In this document: positions 16,914 to 29,892 of the stretch, one piece after another
Position numbering within the stretch: the first letter of the stretch is position 1
Layout: each line of letters opens with the position of its first letter
Source of the DNA: Verrucomicrobiaceae bacterium UBA2429
GTDB taxonomy: Bacteria > Verrucomicrobiota > Verrucomicrobiia > Verrucomicrobiales > Verrucomicrobiaceae
Assembly: GCA_002343505.1 (NCBI GenBank)
Contig: DDQZ01000106.1
Span: 323-51,256, forward strand
Reading direction: 5' to 3'
DNA: 50,934 bases
Position numbers and translations under genes: made by a program
Notes under the pieces: model-generated
Told to the model about the DNA's origin: nothing
What the model saw: only the letters and a program-made list of their open reading frames with translations
Databases searched by the model: none

Positions 16914-18464
16914 TCAGACTCCGAGCAGCGCGCGCGCCTCGTCCTGGCCTGGCGCGGGCCTGCCGTATTCGCTGGCGGTGACTCTGGCCAGGGCGGTGAG
17001 GTGCCGCCAGCGGAAGGCGGGCCGGGTGCGGCGGAACTCGTCCCAGGCGGTCTGGAAATATTTTTCCGCGTGCAGCGCGCCGTCCTCGCTGACGGCGTAA
17101 CGCAGAAGCATGCCCAGCACGGGCCGCTCCGGCAGGCCGAGTGCGCCCCAGTGATGCACCACGGCGGCGGCGTGGGACTGCAGGTTCTGGCGGATCATGC
17201 CGTCGAGCTCGGACAGCAGCGCGGCCTGGTCATTGCGGGTGACGCGGCGGAGGTGGTACGGGGAGGGCAGCGGCTCGCGCGCGAGCATGGTTGCGCTGAC
17301 TCCGCCCCGGTCCCGCGCCACCTGCCAGGCGCCGAGGATGAGGCAGGCGGTGACGTTCCGCCCCCGGCTGGCGCTGGAGAGATTGCGCCAGGCGTGGACG
17401 GAGTCGCTGGCATGAACGCCGACCGAGTCGCCATGCACGCTGCCGGCGGGCTTGCCGGGGGATTCCCACTCCGGCGGGCGGCCGTGGTCGCGCAGGACGA
17501 GCTGGTTGGCGGCCAGGGAGATGGCTTCGCCGATTTCCCGGGGATCAAAGCCCTCGGCCAGGGCGGTGGCGACGGCTGCGGCGGCGTCATCGGGCGTGCC
17601 TTTGAAGATGTCCATGCACAGCTTTTCCACCGCCGCGTCCTCCATGCTCCGGGTGCCGGGGTCGCGTCCGAGCAGCTTGTGCTCGTCGAGCAGGCGTGCC
17701 AGCATTTTGCCGTTCTCATCCCACTCGGGCCGCCTGCGGCTCTCGGCCTCCAGGCAGTAGCGCAGGGACATGCGCAGCATCGTGGTGGCATGCTCCCTGC
17801 CCACGAGGTCGAGCAAGTCCCAGGCACGGTAGGGAAGCACGGTGCGGTGGACTTCGGGGTGGTCCTGGACGCATTCGAGCAGGGCGTTGAACCCGGCCTC
17901 CGCGTCCTGGCGCATGAGCGAGGCGAAGACGCGCTCAGCACCCGCGGTGTCCCTGCTGCGCACGCTTGCGCGCAAGTCCTCCGGCGCCGATTGTCCGGGC
18001 GCCGCGTCCACCGGGCGCAGGACTTCGGATTCGCGCCCGCCGTTTTCCTGGATGCGGCTGGTGTTGCGGTAGAGCACCTTGAAAACGGGCAGCGCCTGCT
18101 CCCTCTCAGGCATGGCGCCCGCCATTTCGAGGCAGGGGCCCAGCGCCATCAGCGTGTGAAAGCCGATGTAGTCCTCGCCGCCGAAGGTGCGGGCGTTGGC
18201 CAGGACGCCGGCCGCCACGAGTTTTTTCAACGGCACGCCTTCCTTGAGCTTCGCGGCCAGCGCCGGTTGAAGATTGGAGGGCGGCGTCTCCTGCATGAGG
18301 CGCACGAGCGGTTCCAGCGCGCCAAAGTCCAGCGTGGCTGGCGCCTCGACGGCATGGGCGGTGCTGATGCCCAGCTCCGAGGCCAGGGCCGGACCGATGG
18401 TGGCGAGCAGGGTGCCTTTGCCGACACCGGCCAGGAATTCGCGGCGGGACTGAGCTTCATTCAT
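16914..18464 (-). CDS. Tat-exported protein of unknown function
   Basis: 516 residues. The N-terminus SRREFLAGVGKGTLLATIGPALA is a twin-arginine signal, so the folded protein is probably exported, perhaps with a cofactor. The rest is mainly helical, with His-containing patches FHTLMALGPCLEMA, VHASDSVHAWRNLSSA and SHAAAVVHHWGALG. Their spacing faintly recalls the questin oxidase-like/DUF4243 helical family, but I cannot confirm that. No membrane segment follows the signal. It sits 99 bases upstream of the purF start and 117 bases downstream of ligA on the same strand. The function is not assigned. Confidence 0.7.
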   Translation of the reverse strand: MNEAQSRREFLAGVGKGTLLATIGPALASELGISTAHAVEAPATLDFGALEPLVRLMQETPPSNLQPALAAKLKEGVPLKKLVAAGVLANARTFGGEDYIGFHTLMALGPCLEMAGAMPEREQALPVFKVLYRNTSRIQENGGRESEVLRPVDAAPGQSAPEDLRASVRSRDTAGAERVFASLMRQDAEAGFNALLECVQDHPEVHRTVLPYRAWDLLDLVGREHATTMLRMSLRYCLEAESRRRPEWDENGKMLARLLDEHKLLGRDPGTRSMEDAAVEKLCMDIFKGTPDDAAAAVATALAEGFDPREIGEAISLAANQLVLRDHGRPPEWESPGKPAGSVHGDSVGVHASDSVHAWRNLSSASRGRNVTACLILGAWQVARDRGGVSATMLAREPLPSPYHLRRVTRNDQAALLSELDGMIRQNLQSHAAAVVHHWGALGLPERPVLGMLLRYAVSEDGALHAEKYFQTAWDEFRRTRPAFRWRHLTALARVTASEYGRPAPGQDEARALLGV

Positions 18465-18580
18465 GATTGCCTCCCTTGTTGGTTGAGTCTGACACTCCGC
18501 CCGTCCGCCGGGGATTCAAGGGTAATTTTGGTTAAACTTCGGGGTCCGCCGCCTCATCGCCGACCATGCCGCGTCATGCC

Positions 18581-20713
<2,133 letters not shown>

Positions 20714-20715
20714 TC

Positions 20716-22053
20716 ATGAACGACGCCGACCGCATCGCGCACATCCGCCGCGCTTTTCCGGAGGAGGGGCTTTTCCGTGACAAGGAATGGCTGCTTTCTC
20801 CGGAGGTCTTCGCGCTGGACGCGGCCACGGCGGGGATCATCACGGCGCTGGGGCCGGCCTTGCGGGCTTTTCAGCGGGCGTGCGACAGGCTCTATCAGGA
20901 AGGTGTGGAGAATGCCGCGCTGGCCTGGGTGACGCGGCTGCTCGATCAAGGCAAGCCGCCGGGTGTCATCGCGCTCGGCCGGCATGAGCGGTGGCGTGAC
21001 GAACTGCCCGGCGTGCTGCGACCCGATCTCGTGCTCACGGAAGACGGGGTGTGCATCGCGGAGCTGGACTCCATCCCCGGCGGCATCGGCCTCACTGGCT
21101 GGCTGGCGGAGACTTATTCGGCGCTCGGCTTCGAGGTGGCTGGCGGCGCGGATGGCATGGTGCGCGGCTTTGACGCGGCCTTTCCCCGGCGGGACATCCT
21201 CATCTCGCGCGAGGCGGCTGATTACCAGCCGGAGATGGAGTGGCTGGTGTCCAGGCTTGGCGCCGGCGGCACTGCGCGCGGGGTGATGAACCCGTGGAAC
21301 CTGACACCGCACGAGCTGGCCGGATGCGAGTTTTACCGCTTCTTCGAGTTGTTCGACCTGGAGAATGTGGAGCACGCGGAGCAGATGCTGCGGCTGGCCG
21401 GGGCGGGGGAGATGAGTTTTTCGCCGCCTTTGAAGGCGTATCTGGAGGAGAAGCTGTGGCTCGCGCTTTTTCACTCGCCGCAATTGCAGGACTGGTGGGA
21501 GGCCGCGCTGACGCCGGAGCATCTGGCGCTGCTGCGGCGCTGCATCCCGCGCGGCTGGGTGGTGGACCCCGCGCCGCTGCCCCCGCACGCGGTGCTGCCG
21601 GGGCTGGAGATTCATTCGTGGGCGGAGGCGCGGACTTTCGGCGGGCGGCGGCGGGAACTGGTGCTGAAGATCAGCGGCTTTTCCGAGCTGGGCTGGGGCT
21701 CTCGCGGCGTCTCGGTCGGCCACGACATGAGCCTGGAGCAGTGGGGCGCGGCTCTCGACGCGGCGCTGGCGACTTTCCCTGAGCATCCGCATGTGCTGCA
21801 GGAGTTTCACCGCGGGCGGGTGGTGGAGCATCCGGTGTGGGACGAGGAGCGCCAGGCCGCGCGGCTGATGCGCGCGCGGGTGCGGCTGTGCCCGTACTAT
21901 TTCGTGCCGGAGGGCACGGATGAGACCCGGCTTGGCGGCGTGCTGGCCACGGTCTGCCCGGCTGACAAAAAAATCCTCCACGGCATGAGGGACGCGGCGA
22001 TGCTGCCCGCTGGTTTCCCGCGTAAAATGGGGCATAGTCGCGACCTCGCATGA
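20716..22053 (+). CDS. ATP-grasp-like protein of unknown function
   Basis: 445 residues. The ATG at 20716 has a clear ribosome site, AGGAGA at 20701-20706, nine bases upstream. The C-terminal half has features expected of an ATP-grasp fold: a Lys and Gly-rich loop (LVLKISGFSELGWGSRGV), a hinge-like VLQEFH, and RVRLCPYYF before a late LATVCP. The N-terminal half contains AELDSIPGGIGLTGWL, like the GxxxG preATP region of glutathionylspermidine synthase-type enzymes. ATP-grasp enzymes join a carboxylate to an amine or thiol; the substrate here is unknown. It overlaps the next gene by four bases (ATGA), so the two are translationally coupled. It is divergent from ligA. Confidence 0.65.
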   Translation: MNDADRIAHIRRAFPEEGLFRDKEWLLSPEVFALDAATAGIITALGPALRAFQRACDRLYQEGVENAALAWVTRLLDQGKPPGVIALGRHERWRDELPGVLRPDLVLTEDGVCIAELDSIPGGIGLTGWLAETYSALGFEVAGGADGMVRGFDAAFPRRDILISREAADYQPEMEWLVSRLGAGGTARGVMNPWNLTPHELAGCEFYRFFELFDLENVEHAEQMLRLAGAGEMSFSPPLKAYLEEKLWLALFHSPQLQDWWEAALTPEHLALLRRCIPRGWVVDPAPLPPHAVLPGLEIHSWAEARTFGGRRRELVLKISGFSELGWGSRGVSVGHDMSLEQWGAALDAALATFPEHPHVLQEFHRGRVVEHPVWDEERQAARLMRARVRLCPYYFVPEGTDETRLGGVLATVCPADKKILHGMRDAAMLPAGFPRKMGHSRDLA

Positions 22054-23615
22054 TTCAAGGCGTCACCAGCCTCCGCTGTCCCGCGTGCGGGCAGCCCTTT
22101 CTTTCCCTGCCGCAGCCGGCGGGTGCCAATGTGACATGCCCGCACTGCGCTCGCAGCGCGCCGGCGGGCGCCTATGCGCCCGCAAGCCAGGGCGCGCCTG
22201 GAGTGGCGACGGCGGTGCCCTTAAGACGGCGGGATGCCGCGCCGCCGCAGATTCAGTCCCCCTTCACTTCCGCCCAGCCGCCGCGCAAACCCGCGCTCAC
22301 TCCGGCCTGGCCCGCCGCGCCGGAGCAGGCGCCGCCATTGACACCGCCCGTGCTGCCGCCGATGCCGGCCGTGTCGCCCTTTGGATTCGCGGCTCCTCCG
22401 CGTGCGGTGGAGCCGGCCCCGGCGCCTGCGTTTCAAGGCGGCTTCGCATCTCCGCCGCCATTTTTTCAGCCGCACTCCCCTCCACAGCCGGAGCCTCCAC
22501 AGTGGACCTTCCTCGATCCGTTGCCGTCTGTGGATAACAGCGCGCCCCTGCCGCAACCGTCCGCGCTTTTCCAACCGGCTGAAAACTCCGCTCCACTTTT
22601 CCAGCCTGTGGGCATGCCCTTGTCCGAGCCGGACAATGAAGTTCCCGCGCGCCGGCCTGTTTTCGCGCTGTTTCTCCTGGGCATAGTGGCATTGGCCGGC
22701 GCGTGGCTGGCATGGGAGGAGGCGCGCCCGGCGTGGTCGGCGGACTTTCCCGTGGCGCAGCCAAAGAAAGACGAAGCTGGCGAGCAGGCGCTGGAGAAAC
22801 TCGCGCTCAGTCACGCGCCTGCGGATGCCGGTGCTCCGCTGGTGGCGGAGTCCCCGCCGAAGCCTGAAGCCGCCATGCCGTCCCCCCCGGTGACGGAGCC
22901 GGAAATCCGCCGGGCGGAAATGCCAGGCGTGGCGGAGAAGGTGGCATTGAACCCCACGCCGGAGCTGTTGCGGCAGACGGGAGATTTGCTTTCGAAGTTT
23001 CTTGCCGCGGGTGGACCGGATGAGCGGCTGGCCTTGATCGCCACACCTGAGGAGCACGCGGTGGATGTGGCGGAGTTTTTCGAGCCGGGTCCGCCCGTGG
23101 TGTCCTCGCTTGCGTATGCCAACGCCACTCCCCAGAGCCTGCCCGGAGGAATGCTGGTGCCGCTTTTCCAGGTCGTCACCGACCGCTGCCGCGGGGGCGC
23201 TTTACTGCGCCTTGCGCCGCAGGAGGATGGCAGGCTGCTGCTGGACTGGCCGTTGTTTGCCGAGACGCACGGGCGCAGGCTGGCCGGCTTCATCGAAAAG
23301 CGGCCTGATGCCCCGGCGTGGTTCCATGTCGGAATGCGGCGCAGTCACGCATTGGATCTGCCGGCGGAGTTTCGCGGGCGGCATTTCGGTTTCGATCTCC
23401 AGGGCGGCGCCGACGGTTCCGTGCGTTGCGTGGCCGTGGCAGCCAGGGAGACGCCGCTGGGCCGGTTCTTCGAGCGCGAGACGGAATGGGGCGTCGTTTA
23501 TCTCGCGCGTGTCCTGCTTCAGCACCGCCTGGATGAGACGGCCGGGCGGGTGATCGTGATCCTCGACTGCGAGGGGGCCAGCACAGGCGCGTCGAAAGCG
23601 GGTCCCGGACAGTGA
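22050..23615 (+). CDS. Zinc-ribbon, proline-rich single-pass membrane protein
   Basis: 521 residues, starting inside the stop of the ATP-grasp-like gene (ATGA overlap). Residues 1-40 hold a zinc ribbon (RCPACG and TCPHCA). Residues about 45-200 are Pro/Ala-rich and low in complexity, probably an unfolded cytoplasmic linker. A single membrane helix follows (FALFLLGIVALAGAWLAW, about 210-227), then a second low-complexity segment. From about residue 300 there is a folded C-terminal domain (RQTGDLLSKFLAAGGPDERLALI onward) with no family I recognise. The layout, cytoplasmic ribbon, linker, helix and outer domain, recurs in Verrucomicrobiota proteins of unknown role. Coupling to the ATP-grasp-like gene suggests a shared function. 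Confidence 0.7.
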   Translation: MIQGVTSLRCPACGQPFLSLPQPAGANVTCPHCARSAPAGAYAPASQGAPGVATAVPLRRRDAAPPQIQSPFTSAQPPRKPALTPAWPAAPEQAPPLTPPVLPPMPAVSPFGFAAPPRAVEPAPAPAFQGGFASPPPFFQPHSPPQPEPPQWTFLDPLPSVDNSAPLPQPSALFQPAENSAPLFQPVGMPLSEPDNEVPARRPVFALFLLGIVALAGAWLAWEEARPAWSADFPVAQPKKDEAGEQALEKLALSHAPADAGAPLVAESPPKPEAAMPSPPVTEPEIRRAEMPGVAEKVALNPTPELLRQTGDLLSKFLAAGGPDERLALIATPEEHAVDVAEFFEPGPPVVSSLAYANATPQSLPGGMLVPLFQVVTDRCRGGALLRLAPQEDGRLLLDWPLFAETHGRRLAGFIEKRPDAPAWFHVGMRRSHALDLPAEFRGRHFGFDLQGGADGSVRCVAVAARETPLGRFFERETEWGVVYLARVLLQHRLDETAGRVIVILDCEGASTGASKAGPGQ

Positions 23616-23666
23616 TGGGTGCCAGGTTTGCGCAAGTCTTTTTAAAGTGCGGATAAAATCGCAGTT

Positions 23667-23682
23667 TGGCCCGGCCTTTGCT
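23667..23682 (+). promoter_or_regulatory. Candidate sigma-54 promoter of rpoN
   Basis: TGGCCCGGCCTTTGCT fits the -24/-12 pattern (GG, exactly ten bases, GC; consensus TGGCAC-N5-TTGC) and lies 44 bases before the rpoN start. If used, sigma-54 would act on its own gene. The pattern is short, so a chance match is possible. Confidence 0.4.
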
Positions 23683-23725
23683 TGCCAAGGTGTTCCACCG
23701 ATGAAAGGGGTGGCTTGACCAACCC

Positions 23726-25147
23726 ATGTCAACCCAGGGACTCTACCAGACACAGTCGCAGAAGCTGGCCATCGGCCCGCAGATGCAGCAGAGCCTGCAA
23801 ATCTTGCAGGCCCCCACACTGGAGCTGCGCCAGATCATTCAGCAGGAGATCGAGATCAATCCCGTGCTGGAGCTGGAGACGCCGGAGGTTTCCCTGGAGG
23901 ATGCCGTGCCCGATGATCCCGACGCTGCCGTCGGCGAGAGCGACGATCTCGACATGCTCTCTCAAATGGACGAGGAATGGCGCGAATACTGGGCGCAGAG
24001 CCGGATGCAGAACTCCAACCGCACCGCCGAGGACCAGGAGCGCTGGCAGTTCCTCATGGATTCGATCGTGACACCCACGACGCTTCAGGAGCACCTGCTC
24101 GGCCAGCTCCGCACCGCCGAGGTGACGGAGCCCGTCCTGATAAGCAATGTCGAGTTCCTCATTGGCAATCTCGACGACCGCGGATTCCTCAACCAGTCCG
24201 TCGAGGACATGAGCCTTTACCAGGGCATCCCCGTGGATGACCTGCATGCCGCCAAAGCCGTGCTGACAACTTTCGATCCCGTCGGCGTCGGCGCCGAGGA
24301 TCTGCGCGAGTGTCTTCTCATCCAGCTCGAGCGGCTGGGCAAATCCCACGGCCTGGCCCACCGGCTCGTCGAGCAGCACCTCGACGACCTGGCCGGCAAG
24401 CGCTACCCCATCCTCGCGCGCAAGCTCGGCGTGCCGCTTGAGCAGATTTCGCGCGCGGCGGACTTCATCAGCACCCTCGATCCGCGTCCGGCCTCGCGCT
24501 TTGTCCAGGGCGGGAACAGCTATGTCAGCCCTGACATCATCGTCGAAAGGCAGGGCGGAGAATGGGTGCCCGTCATGAACAATGACGACCTCCCGCAGCT
24601 CCGCCTCAGCAACGCCTACAAGGACATGCTCAGCCAGACCGGCAGCAGCGGCGAGGTGCGCAACTACATCCGCGAGAAGCTGCGCAGCGGCAAATTTCTC
24701 ATCCGCTCCATCCATCAGAGGCAGCAGACCATTCACAAGATTGCCGCGCAGATTCTGGCGCATCAGCGCGAGTTCCTCGAAAAAGGCACCAGCCATCTCC
24801 GCCCGCTGAACATGGCCCAGGTGGCCGACGAGGTGGGCGTCCACGAGACCACTGTGAGCCGCGCCATTGCCGGCAAATACATGGCCACCCCCCACGGTGT
24901 CTACGAGTTGAAGTTCTTTTTCAGCCACGGCGTGAAGACCGAAAGCGGCGAGGATCTCAGCAACACCAGCGTGAAAAACGCCATTGCCGACCTGGTCAAG
25001 ACCGAGCCAAAAAACAAGCCGCTCAGCGACGACAAAATCACCAAGCTGCTCGACAGGCAGGGCATCAAAGTCGCGCGCCGCACCGTCGCCAAATACCGCG
25101 AGGCCCTCGGCATCCTTCCCAGCCACCTGCGCAAATCCTTTTCCTGA
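23726..25147 (+). CDS. rpoN: RNA polymerase sigma-54 factor
   Basis: 473 residues. The N-terminal region I is typical: QKLAIGPQMQQSLQILQ and LELRQIIQQEIEINPVLE, a Gln- and Leu-rich segment that contacts activators. An acidic region II follows, then the core-binding domain, a helix-turn-helix (NMAQVADEVGVHETTVSRAI), and near the C-terminus the RpoN box ARRTVAKYRE, which reads the -24 promoter element. All key parts are present and the length is normal. Sigma-54 needs AAA+ activators; none are encoded in this window. The ATG at 23726 gives the conserved start; no strong ribosome site is seen. Confidence 0.97.
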   Translation: MSTQGLYQTQSQKLAIGPQMQQSLQILQAPTLELRQIIQQEIEINPVLELETPEVSLEDAVPDDPDAAVGESDDLDMLSQMDEEWREYWAQSRMQNSNRTAEDQERWQFLMDSIVTPTTLQEHLLGQLRTAEVTEPVLISNVEFLIGNLDDRGFLNQSVEDMSLYQGIPVDDLHAAKAVLTTFDPVGVGAEDLRECLLIQLERLGKSHGLAHRLVEQHLDDLAGKRYPILARKLGVPLEQISRAADFISTLDPRPASRFVQGGNSYVSPDIIVERQGGEWVPVMNNDDLPQLRLSNAYKDMLSQTGSSGEVRNYIREKLRSGKFLIRSIHQRQQTIHKIAAQILAHQREFLEKGTSHLRPLNMAQVADEVGVHETTVSRAIAGKYMATPHGVYELKFFFSHGVKTESGEDLSNTSVKNAIADLVKTEPKNKPLSDDKITKLLDRQGIKVARRTVAKYREALGILPSHLRKSFS

Positions 25148-25197
25148 ATCACGGACGGGCAACCGACGAGAAAAATGTGACAAAGGGCAAAACAACC

Positions 25198-25225
25198 TTG
25201 CAATCAGAAGGCCGCCGCGTTTACT
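25198..25225 (+). promoter_or_regulatory. Possible sigma-70 promoter for tRNA-Tyr
   Basis: TTGCAA (25198-25203) and TTTACT (25220-25225), 16 bases apart, sit 20 bases before the tRNA. Each matches four of six consensus positions. Confidence 0.35.
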
Positions 25226-25245
25226 CGCCACTCCACCAAAACAAA

Positions 25246-25331
25246 GGGTAGGTGCCCGAGTGGCTAAAGGGGGCAGACTGTAAATCTGCTGGCTTACGCC
25301 TACGCTGGTTCGAATCCAGCCCTGCCCACCA
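25246..25331 (+). tRNA. tRNA-Tyr (anticodon GTA)
   Basis: An 86-base type II tRNA. The acceptor arms GGGTAGG and CCTGCCC pair over seven positions with one G-T pair. The anticodon stem-loop CAGACTGTAAATCTG has GTA at 25280-25282. A long variable arm follows, as in bacterial tRNA-Tyr. The T arm GCTGG-TTCGAAT-CCAGC is perfect, and the 3' CCA is encoded. Confidence 0.95.
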
Positions 25332-25332
25332 C

Positions 25333-25372
25333 ATTCATTTTCAATGAATGTGCGCGCCTTGTCGAAGGCGCG
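25333..25372 (+). terminator. Double hairpin after tRNA-Tyr
   Basis: Two hairpins follow the CCA end directly: ATTCATT/AATGAAT with a TTC loop (25333-25349), and CGCGCCTT/AAGGCGCG with a GTCG loop (25353-25372). They probably set the tRNA 3' end or stop transcription. The next 165 bases, to the following gene, are AT-richer and show nothing else clear. Confidence 0.6.
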
Positions 25373-25537
25373 ATGGCATGTGGAAAAATTCACCACTGTC
25401 ATTTTTTTGCCACTTTTGAGGCCACCCCCCTGGTTTAAGCGAAGGGTTTCCGATTGGGTTTTGGATGGGGTATGGCATTTCCGGGCGTGTGAATTGGGAC
25501 GAAGGGTTGCAGGCGTGCTTGGCTGCATCAGAGTGGA

Positions 25538-26221
25538 ATGATGGAATCGACAGCCATTTCAAAACTCTGCGAGGCTTGTGAGTCCCGGCCAGCGGTGGTG
25601 GAGACGTGTGATGATGAAGACCAGCCCTATCGGCTGTGCGAGGGTTGCCAGCACCGATTGGTGCATCGTTCGTTGCGGCCGATGGAGTGGTATCGGCTCG
25701 CGCTGCGGCACTGTCCGCACAACTTCTCGCTCCACGATGATTTCTACCTCGATGACGGCACGGCGGATCAGCCCAAGAAAGACGTGGTGGATGCCCATTT
25801 GTTCCCTGCGCCGAGTTTGGCCGACAAAGCGGGCAGTTTGAAGGACCTGTGGGAGTTCACGCTGACCCGCTATGCATTGAGGGCGGAGCTTTTCGAGGCT
25901 TGGAGGAAGTTTCCGGCATCCGACATGCTTGAATGGCTGACCACGGCCTACGAGTCGAGGGAGGATTGCCATTGTCGGTCCACGGTTCTGGAACTGGTGG
26001 AGAAGTGCCTCGGGCTTGCGGGCGCTGATCTCGTGCGCCGGGCCTGGCTCGATTATCCGGAGAAGATACACTTCGCGGGTTTGGCAAATGCATCCATTGC
26101 CTGCCTGCATCATGAGGAGGGATTTGAGAGATGCTTTGCTGTGTTCGACGCCCTTTCTACTCAAGGAGCAACGCCCACGCATGATGTACATGCGGAAATT
26201 CAGAAATCCGAAGATGCTTGA
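25538..26221 (+). CDS. Zinc-ribbon-like hypothetical protein, front part
   Basis: 227 residues. Two CxxC pairs near the N-terminus (KLCEAC and RLCEGC) probably bind zinc. The rest is helical with aromatic patches (LRPMEWYRLALRHCPHNF, LWEFTLTRYALRAE), and I recognise no function. The last 40 bases overlap the next reading frame, which continues in the same style (LDWIERN, SLVALDAL). The two frames may be one gene broken by a frameshift near 26150-26190. Base composition is visibly poorer in GC than in the housekeeping genes around it. The gene lies 206 bases after tRNA-Tyr, which suggests acquired DNA. Confidence 0.55.
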   Translation: MMESTAISKLCEACESRPAVVETCDDEDQPYRLCEGCQHRLVHRSLRPMEWYRLALRHCPHNFSLHDDFYLDDGTADQPKKDVVDAHLFPAPSLADKAGSLKDLWEFTLTRYALRAELFEAWRKFPASDMLEWLTTAYESREDCHCRSTVLELVEKCLGLAGADLVRRAWLDYPEKIHFAGLANASIACLHHEEGFERCFAVFDALSTQGATPTHDVHAEIQKSEDA

Positions 26222-26558
26222 TTGGATCGAAAGAAACATTCAATCGCCAGTTACAGCTGATTGGGGGAATCTGGCGTCTCGCTCCGGTATCGACTGGGAA
26301 CGGGTGAAGCGATGGCTTCAGTCGGGTCGCCCGATGAGCTTGGTGGCCTTGGATGCACTTATTGGCGTCGCAAGCACCGCGGAGGGTGGAAGGCTCCATT
26401 TGCATGTGCCCGTGGAGGGACTGCCATCGGCGGAAGATGTCCAAAAGTGCCTTCGTGATTACAAGCGGACGGATTCAGCGCCCCGCGTGCAGAATTCAAT
26501 CGACTACATATTGGAGAACTACCGCTTCCTTGGGCCTCAGCAAAGGGGCAGCTCGTAA
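26181..26558 (+). CDS. Hypothetical protein, likely rear part of a frameshifted gene
   Basis: 125 residues from the ATG at 26181, in the +1 frame relative to the upstream gene, overlapping it by 41 bases. AAGGAG at 26163-26168 could allow separate translation, though the 12-base spacing is long. Content: KMLDWIERNIQSPVTADWG and RVKRWLQSGRPMSLVALDAL, helical and without a recognised domain. It reads like the C-terminal part of a protein whose N-terminal part is the zinc-ribbon frame just upstream. Either a sequencing or real frameshift, or two overlapping genes, would explain this. It ends in the palindrome shared with the DUF2513 gene. Confidence 0.45.
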   Translation: MMYMRKFRNPKMLDWIERNIQSPVTADWGNLASRSGIDWERVKRWLQSGRPMSLVALDALIGVASTAEGGRLHLHVPVEGLPSAEDVQKCLRDYKRTDSAPRVQNSIDYILENYRFLGPQQRGSS

Positions 26559-26569
26559 TCAGCTGATTA
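26556..26569. terminator. Perfect palindrome across two convergent stop codons
   Basis: TAATCAGCTGATTA is a perfect 14-base palindrome containing the TAA of the plus-strand gene and the TGA (read on the minus strand) of the DUF2513 gene. It is too short and loop-free for a normal terminator and may only reflect constraint on both stops, or a binding site. Confidence 0.35.
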
Positions 26570-26918
26570 GGCCGCTGATGCGCTTGGCTGCCTCTGTTTT
26601 CAGGATTTCGAGAATAAGGGCAAATGTCCAAGAACCAGCGGCTTTGGCTTTTTCCTTGGTTTTTTGCCAAACATCTTCGTTACGAGCTGCATCCAAGAAA
26701 TCGTGGCCAGCCCATGTGATCCGTTTCACATAAATTCTCCCGGTGATTGGCTGGCAATTCCCTTCCAATAAGCCTGCTTCACACATCAAAGCTATGTGTT
26801 CGCAGACTTTTATTGCAGGAATCCCAAATTCTCCCGCAATTTGACGCACAGGATGGCCTGGCAGCTCTTTTTCAAAGAGTTCCAAGAGTTGTCTCACCAC
26901 ATCTAAATCACGTCTCAT
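26559..26918 (-). CDS. DUF2513 domain protein
   Basis: 119 residues. It matches the DUF2513 pattern: MRRDLDVVRQLLELFE at the start, a winged-helix-like middle (VCEHIALMCEAGLLEG), and RITWAGHDFLDAARNEDVW near the end. The family is small, of unknown function, scattered among bacteria and often near mobile or phage-related genes; a DNA-binding fold is likely. It begins 24 bases downstream of the ileS stop, on the same strand, and abuts the plus-strand hypothetical gene tail to tail. Its GC content is well below that of ileS, suggesting acquired DNA. Confidence 0.8.
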   Translation of the reverse strand: MRRDLDVVRQLLELFEKELPGHPVRQIAGEFGIPAIKVCEHIALMCEAGLLEGNCQPITGRIYVKRITWAGHDFLDAARNEDVWQKTKEKAKAAGSWTFALILEILKTEAAKRISGLIS

Positions 26919-26942
26919 AAAGAGGAATGTTTGCTGAAAAGG

Positions 26943-29852
<2,910 letters not shown>

Positions 29853-29892
29853 GGGAAATGGAGCGCGGAGGGTATAGAGAGGGGGGCGGGGG

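Noticed and set aside
25345..25528. Minus-strand frame crossing tRNA-Tyr and rpoN
   Set aside because: It runs through the tRNA and antisense to rpoN, with no protein-like features.
26919..26942. T-box or leader control for ileS
   Set aside because: This is the downstream side of ileS. The upstream gap to dnaB is only 40 bases, too short for a T-box.
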